DNA of 64,000 nt from Pelobates cultripes (Eukaryota; Chordata; Amphibia; Anura; Pelobatidae): positions 286,209,117-286,273,116 of the forward strand of contig OW240914.1 in NCBI GenBank assembly GCA_933207985.1, given 5' to 3'. Within the stretch, counting starts at the first letter, position 1; each line of letters begins with the position of its first letter. Below the pieces are notes generated by a model, which saw only the letters and a program-made list of their open reading frames with translations, ran no database searches and had not been told where the DNA came from. This document shows, in pieces, positions 11,907-25,318 of the stretch. Position numbers and translations under genes: made by a program.

Positions 11907-14609
11907 ATAGGAAGGGACGTTCTATAGACATTGCCTGCTTGCAGAACTCATTACTTTCAGCTACCCACACCTAGCCTCTTCACCCCCAGTTCATGGCCCA
12001 GCGTGTTCCTAACCTTATATGTTACCTTTATCCCAGTCGCCCTGTGTTTGCTCTCTTGATTATCCTTGGAAAAATCGCTTTTCAGTTTTCCAGAGAGATT
12101 GAGAAGCATTGTGTCCACTCCTCTATGCTAAAATAGATAATCTGTAAACTCATATGTGTTCGTCATGGCTGAGCTTCAAACTGTCATTAGAATAATAAAA
12201 CATTATAATTTCCTTTCTATCGTAAAATAGATTAGTGTCAATATAAACCAATTCTCAGAAGCCTTGGAGCCATGGCTCCTCATAAAATGATTTGCCATTT
12301 ACAAAAGGTCATCTTCACTTTTGTGCTATAATTGAATCAGCGCTAGCAAACATGCCAACACATATATAGGTTAGAATTATACTTATCTGAAGCTTGCTGT
12401 TGGTCATTCATGACTGAGAGTGTAGGTGTGAACAGATCTTCCTACCCCAAAATTAATTTAGCAGTATTCATGAAAAGTTACGAATTCAAAGGAAATTTCA
12501 AATTTAAAACTAAATAGTTTTACACTTCCAGTTCAGCTATATTGGCCTCATTTGAAAATCAGTCTGAATTCATTTGAGTCTCAACAATTCTCACTTTAAG
12601 TGAATAATCCTGATTGTGTGGCATCCCACAATGCCTCTCATGAATGCACAGGATTATGGGAAGATGGATGCACACTATAAACTGTGTTTACCTTACATTT
12701 ATTGCATAAGGGTGAATGCTGATACACAATCAATTTTGGTAGTCCACTGTAAGTATAATTGATATTGCTTGATGAAAACAGTTACTGTAACCCTTTTTGT
12801 CAAACTTTTTTTTTTAGGGTGTTTATGCCCTTTTGAGCACCACTTACTTGGCCTCCCCCTTATTTCTGTTTAAATCGCTCATTATTATTTAAAATGTACC
12901 TTTAGGATCTTCCCCGCTCCATTTGACATTACTCCCTTCCAATCTGTGGTTCAATCAAATGCGTCTTGTAGAGAAACACTTGATTGGACTTTTTCACAGG
13001 CTCAGAGCGCATGCACACTCAGGACTGGAAAGGGGAGGGAGGATTTTTTAATATAGATTTCTGCAATGAAGGAAGGGAGAGAGGGCAGTGCACCCAGGGA
13101 GGGGAAAGAAGGTAATTATGTTCACTACCACTACTGACTACCATTACTGACGACAGGCATATTTTTTGTACAGAATTGACATTTGAGAGTCCAGAATGGT
13201 GTCCTGGGCTGTTAAAGTCACATGTGCTCTGGGTGTATCTAGCTGCTGGCACACAAATATAAATATCTCACTATGTGTAGGGTTTCAAGCAGAAACACTG
13301 CACATACAGAGTCCTACCACCATGACCACTTCTAAAAGCAGAAGTAGCCATGGTGGTTGAAATAACCATTTAAAACTCTGCATGTGTGTGTGTTTTTTTA
13401 AATTGGCTTGAATAGGTTTAGCAGCTTTTTAAATTAAACAAACTGCTGTCAACACCTGGTAAAAAAAAGATCTGTCCAAATGTAAATTATTCAGCTTTCG
13501 TTATTCCACACTGGTAGCGTTAGCCAACATTGATATATCTTCCTCATTAGTGAAGTAGTCATGAGTCATTAGTTAACTATATTCTTTTGTCCCGACTTCC
13601 CTCCTCTGACCAGATTAATTTTGACTTAGAGGGTTAAGCCCATCTGTTAACTATTTTATGAAATATCTCTATTTCCATATTCTTAAATATACTTTCTGAT
13701 GAGAATAAAAGTCACAGCGGGCAATACCTTAACCTTTTCTCATTTTTGTACAAGCCCTAGTTTGGAATATACAAAGGTATAGTTTGGCTTACTACGATGT
13801 AGCATATTTATTTTTGAGCATAGAACTTTATAAAAAGCCTACAGTTTACGTGAGTGTGCAGTTCATTGTTTGGCAGTCAAAGAGTTATTGACGTCTTGCC
13901 CTTGGCTTAATAGGTGAAGCTCGAGCAAATCACTTGTGAGCTAATGGCAATCTGCACTTGTGTAAACCTATAAGAAATTTGTCTGTTCACCCATCTACAT
14001 TATTTATTATTTTGCGCTGTATCAAGTGACTGCATGATGAGGAATCACCATAAAGCTCTTGCATTCCCCATCCCTTTAATGAGGGCCCTGGCTTGTAATA
14101 TGGACATTTTTTAAGCTTTAAAGCCAAGCAGATGGTTTGTAGGCTGCATTAACCAGGCTTTTACAAAACCATCCCTGGGACTGCACAGCTATAGATCACG
14201 CAGATATTGATGATTTGCCAGCCTCTATTCTTTATGCTTCTTTTTTTAAAGAGATTATTATACACACAGTCTGTATATCACAGAAAGCTTTGGTAAAAAT
14301 TTGCAATGAATATGTGCTTTAGTCTAGTACTAATTACACTGGCACTTGTTAAGCTGATTTGGACCATCTACTTTTGACTTAGAACTATATCATCTCCTTA
14401 TACCTTATCAAAGAGACATTTAAAGGGAGGGGGTGAACACCAAAACTACTTCAATAAGATGGACCAGATTTTTAGGCATAAATGCCACCCCAGTAATTAA
14501 AACTTAGATAAGCATTGCAACATAAGAGACAATATGCATCGTCTCAGTACAAAACTCCATATCTTTAAAGAAAAGCAACATATTCACTCTAGCTTGCTGA
14601 TTATTTATA
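11907..14609. other. Non-coding intron 1 sequence
   Basis: No coding feature. Positions 12480-12622 are a family B palindromic repeat (ttcactttaagtgaataatc at its right end). Positions 12870-13270 may be an old repeat of unknown class. Positions 13850-14350 look unique, with balanced composition, and are a candidate conserved element. Confidence 0.4.
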
Positions 14610-14932
14610 GCTTACCTTATTCCCCCCTGCCTCTCTCTCGTGGTGCAGAAGGGGTTAATAACTGGTAGACAGCCACTAGAATAGGAGTTACATAGTTACA
14701 TAGCTGAAATGAGACGTCCATCAAGTACAGCCTTCCTCACATTTGTTTTTGCTGTTGATCCAAAAGAAGGCAAATCCCTTGTTGACCCCAGAATGGCAGT
14801 CAGATTTATCCTTGGATCAAGCAGCTATAAAAACTACAATAATTAGACGCTCTGGTTTAAGGGTGATGGGAGTTTGCACCCAGACCACTTCAATGAGCTG
14901 AAGCGGTCTGGGTGCCTACAGTGTCCCTTTAA
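14610..14932. mobile_element. Family A MITE split by an anuran interspersed repeat
   Basis: The right end is intact: cacccagaccacttcaatga, a hairpin with agcggtctgggtg, then gtgtccctttaa. The left part (gtgcagaaggggttaata, acagccactagaatagg) is separated from it by about 140 bp beginning ttacatagttacatagctga. Confidence 0.6.
14690..14830. repeat. High-copy anuran repeat (ttacatagttacatag type)
   Basis: Contains ttacatagttacatagctga, ttgctgttgatccaaaagaa and ccccagaatggcagtcag, a sequence I recognise as very common in frog genomes and probably derived from a non-LTR retroelement. The family name is not certain. Confidence 0.5.
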
Positions 14933-15275
14933 TGTAGTGTGTGCACTGACCAGCATTAGGAATGGGCTAGTTTTGCAGTTTGCAGAATCTCATTTTACTT
15001 AGTATCCGTTCCATCACTCTCTGGGCTTGGGAGTCTATCCAGTTCAGAAAATCTCATTCCACCCCTGACACTGACAGTCACATGAATGGCCGCTGTCTTC
15101 TTTCATTGTCTGTGCTAAACCGTCATCCTGCAATCAATGTTACCTTGGCAAACAATGTAAGGTCAGAGGATTAAGAGACATCAGAGAGACACAATCTCTT
15201 TAGATTGGCTTTTACCTGCTACATCAAAGTGTATAATAAATAATTAAACAATGGGCCTGGGCATGCAATAGTTAT

Positions 15276-15483
15276 TTAACCCCTTAAGTACCAGTGATGA
15301 CCCATGTCATCATAATCTGTTTTAAGAACCCATTTTCAAACTGGAAAAACCCACATTTTGGGCTGTTTCAGGGCTGTATAGAGATTGTGATACTAAATCA
15401 GATAATCATTCCATGCTGCCATTATGTATTCAGGGACCCAGATGTGATGACGGCAAAGTGTCATATTTGGTCCTTAAAGGTGT
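15276..15483. mobile_element. Diverged TTAACCCCTTAAG element
   Basis: Left end ttaaccccttaagtaccagt; right end tttggtccttaaagg. It is longer than the 78-bp form, with a central unique part (ctgtttcagggctgtataga). Probably a longer relative of the palindromic piggyBac-like MITE. Confidence 0.5.
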
Positions 15484-16117
15484 TGAACGTGTAGACTTAA
15501 TAACTGTTTAGGCGTCAAGTCTGAAAACCAATCAAAACAAGCCGTAAGGAACATCAAAAAGTATTTTGTTTTTTTTCTATTTACTAATTGACTAATGAAT
15601 ATCTGCCCCGTGCATCCATTGTATTTTGTAAAAAGCAAAAACTCTCCAAACTAAAAACAAATGATTTTGTTGCTGCCAGGCAGTTCTATAATATTGATCG
15701 ACTGCTGCTAAATGGCTGTGAGTGGTTGGAGTAATAACCCAGTGAGCTTCAGGCTGCCTATCCCAGCGTCTTTTATTGGCCCATAGCCCAGTCGTAATCA
15801 GTTTATCATTGCTTCATACCCTCAGTGAGCTGGTAGACTGTGTGCTAGTCTCTAAGGAAACTGGGACAAAGTTCACTACAAACTAGGATATGCTTTCAAA
15901 GGGATTTTGTTTGAGAAAGGAAAAAAAAGTCAGCATAAAAAAAAAATGGATATCTAAAGATTAAAAGTTTGGTGTGAAGCAAAATGCACCCCATTAGCTG
16001 GAACGTACTCTGTCCCCAGGTAAATGGGACCCTGCGCCAATGTTAGTTAATGCTTAGCACATTAAAACATGACTTATCATGATCACAAATAGACTTTTTG
16101 CAGATTGGGATTTTATA

Positions 16118-16557
16118 TTAAAGGACCACTATAGGCACCCAGACCACTTCAGCTTAATAAAGTGGTCTGGGTGCCAGGTCCATCTAGGATTAACCCTTTC
16201 TTCTATAAACATAGCAGTTTCAGAGAAACTGCTATGTTTATAATAGGGTTAATCCAGCCTCTAGTGGCTATCTCATTGACAGCCGCTAGAGGCGCTTCCG
16301 CACTTCTCACTGTGATTTTCATAGTGAGAAGACGCCAGCGTCCATAGGAAAGCATTGGGAATGCTTTCCTATGTACTGGCTGAATGCGCGCGGGGCTCCT
16401 GCAGTGCATGCACATTCAGCCGATGACGGCGATCTGGAGGAGGAGAGGAGGAGGAGAGCTCCCCTACCGGCACTGGAGAAAGAGATAAATTTAACCCCTT
16501 CCACACCCTAGAGCCTGGCGGGAGGTGAGCCCTCAGGGCACTATAGTGGTCCTTTAA
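16118..16557. mobile_element. Complete family A MITE, 440 bp
   Basis: ttaaaggaccactatag at the left and ctatagtggtcctttaa at the right are perfect inverted ends at a TTAA site. The left end adds a second hairpin (cccagaccacttcag/aaagtggtctggg). The interior includes a palindromic aacatagcagtttcagag repeat and a tttcctatg/cataggaaa pair. It is the same family as 57786-58269, in the opposite orientation. Confidence 0.85.
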
Positions 16558-16631
16558 TCTCTGAATTATCCCGTTCATTTTCAGATCTTCACCCATGTAA
16601 ATGAATGATTTTGTGTTTGGACTCTCTAGGG

Positions 16632-17449
16632 CAGTGATGGCGAACATTTTTGAGCCCGAGTGCCCAAACTGCAATATAAACCATCTTTTTTTCCTCAAAG
16701 TGCCAACACTGCAATTATACACACTGACACACGAATACTCACAGATACAGACACTCACAGAGACACTAACAGATACACAAACACACACACACACTCACAG
16801 ATACACACACACTCATAGATACACACTGACACTCACAGACACACACACACACACTCACTGAAAGACACAGAGTGACTGACAGACACACACTCTCATACAC
16901 ACACATTAACTGACAGACACACACTTATACACATTTCCCCCAACACTCACAAATTACTATTATATATATATTTTTTATTTTAATTTAACTCCACCCAGCC
17001 TCTGTGGGAGAACTGGATTCTTCACCTGGGGTCCAGTGGGGCTGCAGGGGCTGCTTGTGCTGCTGAAGAGGCAGGCAGTGGGCGAACTGGCAGAGTAGGC
17101 AGCAAGGAAGCTATGATCTAACTGATCATAGATCGTGCGCCGCTGAGTGATGCTGGGACCCAGTCTAACGTCATATTCTGGCTACCAGCATCACTAAGCG
17201 GCGCGCGCAGGAGCTGAGCAGTTAGAGCTAAGGCTACAGCACTCCCTCGCCGCCTGACCGCAAATCAAGTCAGCTCTTGGGTACTCGAGGATACGAGGCT
17301 AACAATGCAGTGCCGCCCAAGGCAAATGCCTTGTTAGCCTCGCAGTGAATACACCGCTGGACACCCTACCGGCGACCTATGGCCGTGTGCCCACAGAGAG
17401 GGCTCGGCGTGCCAGCTGTGGCATGCGTACCATAGGTTCGCCATCACTA
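16632..17449. mobile_element. hAT element with SPIN-like ends, 818 bp, exact 8-bp target duplication
   Basis: Starts cagtgatggcgaac and ends gttcgccatcacta, flanked by ctctaggg at 16624-16631 and 17450-17457. The subterminal sequence, read inward from the right end (cctatggtacgcatgccaca), resembles the SPIN (space invaders) hAT family. There is no transposase; the interior has a (CA)n-rich block and a GC-rich block. The open frames crossing it are not genes. Confidence 0.8.
16736..16925 (+). repeat. (CA)n-rich compound microsatellite inside the hAT element
   Basis: Runs of cacacacaca interrupted by agatacaca and ctcacaga units. It produces spurious reverse-strand open frames rich in Val/Ser/Cys. 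Confidence 0.9.
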
Positions 17450-17970
17450 CTCTAGGGCCTCTGAGAGTTGAGGACACTCCATAGTGAGATGCAGAATGCT
17501 GCTGATCCTGGGTGGAACTCAGTGTTGCTGACAGTACATGCTTCATTTTGCTGCAGAACCCAAGTCTTACTAAAACCTCTAGAATGTGAGTTCCTATGAG
17601 CAGGGCCCTCAACACCCTCTGTTCCTGCGTTCAACTCATTTTGTTTGCAAATACTTGTCTGTTAGTCCACCTATTGTATCATGCTGCAGAATTTAGTTTG
17701 GCCCTTTAGAAATAGAAATAATAATGATAATTATTATTATAAATCAGTTCATATCTAGTATCTGTTCTGCTGTATTAGCTGTACTGTAAAATAGGACCCA
17801 CATCTACACTGTCTCCTTTTGGGCACTTTCTGTTATACAAAGCACATATGGGAATGGCATTTTATCTTGCTGTAGAAAGAAGACCGTAGTACTACAATGA
17901 GGAAAAGGCAAGTAAGATAAAGAGTACTGCACTAATGCACACATTTCTAACGCCCCTCTAGACAAAGTGT

Positions 17971-18105
17971 AGGTAGCCTTCGACACTCCAAATGTTGTGG
18001 ACTACATCTCACCTAATACTTTGGCAGCATAATGACTATAAGAGCATTATGGGAGACATAGTCCACAATATCTGGAGAGCCGAAGGTTGCCTAACCCTGA
18101 TATAA
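17971..18105. mobile_element. Short palindromic MITE (cttcggc / ttgtggactacat type)
   Basis: Left arm ccttcgacactccaaatgtt and gtggactacatctcacc; the right arm is its inverse (gagacatagtccacaata, ctggagagccgaagg). About 135 bp, foldback, probably hAT-derived. No clear target duplication was found. Confidence 0.65.
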
Positions 18106-20077
18106 ACCACCCACAACCCTCAACTTCCTGACCTCAAAGAATAAGTGCTGGAAGGCACCAGGCACTTAAAATGGCATCCACCACAGTCTTTATATGCCAC
18201 TGAATAATTCCTAATTTTATTTACCGAAGTTCTTTTTCATTTTTGCCATGACGCCCTGTGTTTACTTGTCATCGTCCTGAATTTGTTTCCGCAGTGATTT
18301 TTTTTACTATTACAGCAAACCTTTCCGTACATGGCAGAAGCATTGTTAGATCCAGCTAATCAATTGATTAAAACCACACTGTCCTAACCGGTGCACTATC
18401 TTAAAACATTTAGTTTGTGCAAAATCAAGTACAATGCTTATTACTGCAGAAAACTGTTCAAATCAAACAAGTTACCTCGAGCCCTTTTATGTTCTTCTGG
18501 AACTCAAAGTTCACAGAGATCTCTAAACAGCCAACCCTATCATTAACCATGCTGTGGCGTTACAGCAAAATAACCACTGACCTCAACATATCATTTAGAC
18601 AATTATGTAGAACCTGTTGCTATCACAGTGAGTGGCAAAAAAGTGAGAATAAAACCTGTCTTGTAGACTTTAATAATACAGTAAAAAAGACCTTGCCAGA
18701 TCAGATGTTCAGAACTATAACTGGTTGGTCTCTCAATCTTGACAAACCCTTAGAATAGTAGAAAAATTAATATGGTCTTACGCATTGTAGAATTTTTAAA
18801 TAATAAATGAATGTAATATATTCTGTTGTCACTGGATTCCAGAAAAGAAAATACACTTGGATCTTAAATATACCTATCTGGCTAAAAAATGAAAGCATTT
18901 GTTCTGATTCACAATATTTAGAGGCAAAAGGCCCATCATGCATCCCGGAGCAATATGTGTTCTATAATACTATTGGTGTGAGAGGGGATGTATTAAAATT
19001 ATATTTCCTAAAGATTTTAATGGCTTCAGTGAAAACAATACAGTGACACTTAAAAGATAAAATACTCTCCATCCTACAACTGTCCTACCTCTCCTAATTC
19101 TTAAACTTCCAGTTCCCTTGATCTCTCTCAGACCCGCTACACTCACACATAACACCCGCTGCACCCACACATAACACCCCCACTTTTTTTTTCTCACATG
19201 CCCTATACACGCCATGTGCACTACACATGGGATAGAATACGCCTGACACAGGGGCCGACTGGTCAGGGTCTCTTGAGCAAAAGAGCGGGCGGGAATACAG
19301 AATGGAACACCGGGCCCGTAGAGAAAGGCTGCGGAGCTACTATAGGGAGGCATAACGGGCACATCGGCCAACCGGTCCAATAGACATCCAACCGATGTTA
19401 CAGTCTTGCTCACGACAGAATCATACAGCATAGGATGAAACAGGCAAAGATAGGAACAAACACCCTAGGATGACTGCCTCCTGTACAAGACACTAAGACA
19501 CATAACCCAGAGAAAATAAACTTAGGTGCCAACCTCGGCCACAACACCGGACATTAACCTAGCTAAGACCCTACTGCCCAAAACAAGGACCTGGCCTAGA
19601 TCAATACACCCACAAAACGCTGACTAGAAGGGTGGTATAGGTTGGACAGTACGGCATAGGGGCACAAACACGCACTCCCTAATACAACACCAATAGAAAT
19701 AGTTTAACCTTGGCGTAAGGGCGAGATAACCTAGACAGTCCAGATAGATGGACGATGTTGACTTGTTTATTTCTTGTTATGTATCGCAAATGGATCCAAT
19801 TGTGACACGTTACCTTGTTATGATCCTGTTCTCCTACATATACCTCTGAAACAATTGTCAACGCTGTTGAAGCACAAATGGTTTACATGCTTTTATAATG
19901 CCATATAAAAAAAATAAAGATAGTAAAAAAAAATAGATTTTTTTGTAAGACTTTGTCACTAAATATTATTTTTCTTTTGCACATATTTTTATATTAGTGG
20001 TCCAATAGGTATACCAAAATGTTTCCTAGGATGCTACAAAAAGTAAATGTACAGCAGACAGTCATACCTATTAGGTC
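18106..20077. other. Non-coding; possible non-LTR 3' end near 19270-19935
   Basis: From about 19270 the composition shifts to GC-richer, gene-like sequence ending in ataaaaaaaataaagata at 19905-19925, which resembles the 3' end of a LINE. The 153-codon reverse open frame at 18970-19431 and the 113-codon one at 18417-18758 show no protein-family features. Confidence 0.35.
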
Positions 20078-20537
20078 TTACAGGGACACTATAGGGGGGC
20101 CCTTCAATGCCCCCCCTCCCTTTTTAACCCTGCTGTTTGAATCAGCCAGCCTTTTTTAACCCTGATGATCTCTGCAGAACATAAACCATTTAAATCGCAT
20201 GGTTTAAATACCTCTAGTGGCTGTCATTCAGACAGCTAGTAGAAGCGCAAGAGATAATCTGATTGGTGCAGCATGGCGTTTTGTCGTGCTTACGCTCTAG
20301 CCTCCCAATACTCAGTAATACTTAATAAGAATTGGATTTGCTGAGCTAATCGATCTCGATAATCTCAGCCAAGGAGGCAGGATAGCAGTGCCGAATCCAG
20401 CGCTGGAAGAGAGAAAAAGGTAAGTGATTACCTTTTTTTTTTCTTCAGGTGGAGGCTGTGGATCTAAATGACCACCAGAACACTATATAGCGTTAGGAAT
20501 ACAACTGTGTATTCCTAACGCAATTGTGTTCCTTTAA
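20078..20537. mobile_element. Family A MITE, about 460 bp
   Basis: Left ttacagggacactatagggg; right gttaggaatacaactgtgta with ttcctaacgcaattgtgttc, then ctttaa. The interior has the family sequence ctctagtggctgtcattcag. Confidence 0.75.
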
Positions 20538-22282
20538 CTTGTTAAAACAGGCGTGAGCAAAAACATGCCAAACAGAATCATGCAATGGTGCAGGAATACC
20601 GAAGGAGTGAAATGCGAGGATATCTAGAAACCAGTCAAGGACCCAAAACGAACATTTCATTAGCTTGATGACTCATTCTTCAGTTGTAAAATTAGCTCTG
20701 TGACCTACTTTTTGAGAGGAATATAATCTATGCTAAGATAAATTCTGCAGGACATCTTTCCAGTGGCAAATGGGTTCTCCTAAGCACCAGGGAATGCATT
20801 GTGCTACCATAAGCAATTTCCGGTATACTGTTCCTTAAAGCACAATAGAAGGAATACCCAATTCTGGGTCCTGACCCAAGTCTTATGAAAGACTGGTATG
20901 AATGTTTATACTGTTCTAGGTCTTCTACACAATAACATCCATCATGCATTATAGGCCTTTAATCATAGAAGTTATTTTAATCTAATTAATACCGATTATA
21001 TTTCAGTCACCCTGACTTGAAAAGTCAGCTCTCTGCCATGTCTGTATTTGTACGTGTTTTATTAATCCTTGGTTTCACTGGGAATAACACTAATTCTCAG
21101 ATATTTGCACAATGCTGTTCTGGCTCGATTTACTGATGTCGGATGCAGACAGTATTCTGTCCTTGCATTATGCATTTAATTCCTAAAAGATACAAAATGT
21201 CTCCGGCTTGGAGTCACTCATTGTGTGTAAATGCATTCGCAATTTCCATTTAATGTTCCTTACGATCCTTTATCTTAAGTGCAGGCTGCTTTACAATTGA
21301 TAAGTGAACGCAAAATTTTAGTCATGGTTTTAAAGACAGGTAACGGTGCTATATTTAGCCATCTATATTTAGGGGTATAATTGAACTGAGTGGGTGACAC
21401 TTGTAAGGAATAAAAAAATACGTGAAACTCCTAAGTACGTTTGTTGCAGTGGCGTCAATGATTATGGTTGCACATAGTGGTTTACTTACTAAACAGTGGA
21501 TTCCCCCCCCCCCTTTATTGATAAGGACTACATTTTGAACTATGTTGTCAGCACATCACAATTCACTGTTAAGTGAATATACCCCACTGTGTCTTATTTT
21601 TAGCACTGCATCTTATTCGCCTCACATGGGAACAATCGCTTGCCTTCAGTAACAGTAAAACCTTTGCTTTTGCAAGAGACGCTTTAGGACATTAGACAGC
21701 AGTGCTATTTGCAGAGGTTATTTTGTGTATTTACGCGCACTTGTTTGGGACATGTTTGAGTTTCCAGTCACTGTGCCTGTTTGTTACTATATGCATTGAA
21801 GGCAGGGGGAATAAAAAAAAAAAATCTTTGGGATCCTGGCAGATAATAGCCAGCTAGCCAGCTACCAGAAGTCTATAATTGCGTTTGTTTCCTTTCGCTT
21901 ACACCATCAGAATTTTTTCAAGTCTACTCACGTCACTGAAACCTACATAAGCAATTACTTGAATTGTTTGTCAATAAAGAGGTTTTTTTTTCTTTTATCA
22001 TTTGAGATGCATAGTAACAACCTCATCAGCGTACAAAGGAAAATGCTTGCGCGTTCGGAGAAACTAGTACTTGATACACTCGTGAAACTGTAAAATAAAG
22101 TGTATCTGAGTATAAAACATTGCACTCTGATACACTCTTGAAACTGTAATATAATTACACAGGTAATAGACAACCAGAGTCCAATATTTAATCCTCGGAG
22201 CTCATCAAAGTCGAGCAACCCAGGGTTATCCACATTAATCCATTATTTGAAGACACTGTACAATAAAAATGATGCAGAGAGA
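20538..22282. other. Non-coding intron 1 sequence, repeat-poor in 20940-21420
   Basis: No gene seen. Positions 20940-21420 have few recognisable repeats and balanced composition and may contain a regulatory element. Positions 21474-21587 are a family B palindromic repeat. A 16-bp near-repeat (gatacactc, gtgaaactgta / ttgaaactgta) occurs at about 22072 and 22130. Confidence 0.4.
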
Positions 22283-22658
22283 TTAAAAGGACACTCCATT
22301 GTTAAAAAGAAAACTATATGTTTAGTACATATGCCCACAAACAAAACATGCATGCATATAATTATACATTTTATTTTCATTGGAGGTAGATCTAAAAGCA
22401 GCCTTTGCAAGGGGTGGGTTTAGAAGGGGGTTCTAAACCCACCCAAACTTTATTTGTCTCAAATGAAGCTCAGTGGGAAGTCTTTGCAAGGCAGGATTAG
22501 CTCCATTGAGCGAACCAAACAAGGAAGTAACAGGACCAGTTGTCTGACAGCCAGGGGGTGTAACAACAATTTGTACATTATAAACAAAAAAAAGAGGACA
22601 CACTTTTTACAAGCAAAGCACAAGCTAAAGTGCTTTAGACCTGGTAGTGTCCCTTTAA
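22283..22658. mobile_element. TTAA-flanked MITE (family C), 376 bp
   Basis: Starts ttaaaaggacactccattgt, ends ggtagtgtccctttaa. The interior contains tttagtacatatgcccacaa and gccagggggtgtaacaacaa. Same family as 35790-36215. The 97-codon open frame inside is not a gene. Confidence 0.75.
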
Positions 22659-25001
22659 CATTGCCTCAATGTGGAAACCCTGTCCATACAACCGTGAAAA
22701 ATACATATCGTTTAGCATCTATAAATGTTAGTGTTGCTGTTTACTGAGCTCAAACATTCTAAATCACACACATACTTATATGTGTATGTATGTATAATAT
22801 ATAGATACACAACACAATTTAATTAGATAACGTTTTAGTTGATATTAACATATCTTTTATGCAACCATATATATTGGGGCAGACTACAGGATGTGTCAGA
22901 AACATATTTAATAATAGGTCTGTTTTTTGGAGGGGGATTAATTCTTTAGTATTTAATAATATATTTTAAAAAGACCCTTAGCCAAGCGCTAATGGCGTAG
23001 CCATAGCATGCAGATCTGACAATCACTGACTTAGTTACAGGGTTTTTTTTTTGTTATTTTGTTTTTGTCTGTGAATTGAAACTACACACTGCAGTGTTAC
23101 CACGGAGATGCATCAGTGGATACATTTGTCTTTTGGCTATTTATGCCAAACATGTGACACACAATTCACAAACACAACTCTTTATATACTGCCATTTTCT
23201 CATCATCATAAGAAAGGCAGAGTGGTTGAATTTGTTATATGATTATCTGTTCTTAAGACAGATTTATGTGCAATTGTCATTTCTTATAGAATGGAAGAAT
23301 ATAATACGTATATTTACAGATCGTAAAAATATGCACAAATTACTGGTTTTGTTTTGTTTTTTATCTGAAGAAAATTTGGAATTGCATTGTACAAGTGCCT
23401 GCATTCAAGCCAAATGTTTTCCTTTTCTTTGTTATTTTTTTCATTTAGTCAAGATTCTGTTGGCAGCTAGAATCACACTGCTCTGGGTAGTTCAAAATAT
23501 GAAGCATCCTCCAGTCTTGTTTTACACATACACCTCCTGCTTTACGTAATGCAAACAGGCAGTGAGATTGAAGAGGAAACAGCCAGTGTAGGTACCAGCT
23601 GCTTTCTGTAATTAGAAAGATATATTTAGCTGTGTTCCCAGAGCAGAGAGCTGAGTCCTACACACTCTATCCATCTCTGTGCTTTGCAAGAAAGGAGGGA
23701 GCAGGGATGTGGTGCAAAAAGCTCACTTCTAGACATCCTTCTAGATTTGTGAGTACTAGAAGCTAGTTTAATGCATTAGACTAGCCAATATCCATCCATT
23801 CTTCCTTCCTTCTTCTTGCCCTGAGTTTTTGTGGCATTTATGCCAGTGTTGTTAAAATGACTAATACAAATTCTCATCGAAGATTTGCGTTAACGTTTTC
23901 TCACTGTTAATGAGAAACCGTAAATTTGCCTATAATTAGATTTCCTGGCACCTTTTTCACGCACTGTTTTAGGTGCAAAGAATGCTGTAAACACTTTGAA
24001 CTTCATACATTTTCTAATTGAAGACTCCTTCGTAAGATGCTTACACTTTTTGAAAACCGCGTTTGTAATTTTATATATATTTTTTTAACAAGCAATAATA
24101 CATTTGTTGACCTTCAAAATATAGTAGAAAAAGTGTGTGTAATGGAATATGTCGTTCACAAATATTTATGGTGCCAAGGTGATCCATTGCTGATGCAAAC
24201 AATAATTTTGTGCTTGATAAGGAAAAATAAAATCTCCGTTTCACAAAATATAGAGTTACATGATAAAGTATAAAGCCCATTTAAGTGAGTGTATTTCACC
24301 ACCAAGCATTAATTAAAGCTTGCATGTCTGTAGCTAATTGACCAAGAATATATGCCCATATTTCAAAAACTCAACTATATTATGTTTTTAAAAAAATAAT
24401 ATTTATTATCTCCTAATCACCAGAGCCCATTTGTATTCTTACTGAACTGTCACAGCACTTTAATAAGTGGTCCTCACAGCACTAGTCCTCTGTAGAATGC
24501 TAACAAAAAGGAATTGACTATTTGAAATTATATTATGTAATTTTCATTTTCGTCTTCGGAACTCCTTATTAATCCCACACAATATGTTCACCCGTTGTCT
24601 GAGAAGGATTAAGAGGGGCCTAAACAGGGTACCGGATTGACATTCAAATAGTTATGGTGAATAGCCATAGCAATATAATGGTTCCAGGGACCCTGTCTAA
24701 ACCCTGGGCCCTAGGCAGCTGCCTAGTGTCTGTCACTTTATGGTTAAGCTCTGTGTATTGACATACATGTGTTTTGTTACATTAAAATCAGGATTATAAC
24801 ATGTAATTTAGAACACTTCCTTTATACTCTCCGGTTGTATATTTTTAGGTAATAGAAAGGATCTTTGATGAAATCCCTGCTGATCTAAACAAAAGAACAG
24901 TAAATTATGCACACAGATTACTTATCCCACCAGATTCTACTATTATAGATAAATTGCCCTAGGTTGTGATATCATATGCTTATATGTTTTTCTGTAATAT
25001 A
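22659..25001. other. Non-coding intron 1 sequence
   Basis: AT-rich. The 157-codon open frame at 23076-23549 starts in unremarkable sequence, has no known motif and lies in low-complexity AT-rich DNA. It is treated as chance. Confidence 0.4.
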
Positions 25002-25274
25002 GAATGTCAAAAAAGGAACAATAAAGGGAGATCTGTTTGTCAATCAGCATCTCCTCATAGATATGCATTGAATCCCTGCATCTCCATGGGGAGCATTCTG
25101 CATCTCCATGCAGTGCGTGGAGGTAGCACCTCTAGTGGCCATCTAAGTGACTGCAACTAGAGGTGTTCCTAGGCAAAGTGCTTACATTAAAAAGCCTGCA
25201 GGGACAGGCTGTAGACACCAGAAAAACGACATTAAGCTGTAGTTGTTCTGGTGACTATAGTGTCTCTGCAGTTT
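25002..25274. mobile_element. MITE of the 55204 type, partial
   Basis: Ends ctatagtgtctctgcagttt after tagttgttctggtga, as in the copy at 55204 read in reverse. It shares atgcattgaatccctgcat-like and aacttctagtggcc-like interior blocks. Left terminus degraded. Confidence 0.6.
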
Positions 25275-25318
25275 AATTTTTGTCTCAATTTCAATCGTGT
25301 CATTGAGGAAGGTTGACA

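Noticed and set aside
16369..16794. 141-codon reverse-strand open frame
   Set aside because: It crosses the end of a family A MITE and the CA repeat of a hAT element, with no protein-like feature.
18417..18758. 113-codon open frame
   Set aside because: No conserved motif and no support from neighbouring sequence.
18970..19431. 153-codon reverse-strand open frame
   Set aside because: It overlaps a possible retroelement tail; no motif, no splice or promoter context.
23076..23549. 157-codon plus-strand open frame, hydrophobic in part
   Set aside because: AT-rich chance frame; no family resemblance, no upstream or downstream gene structure.
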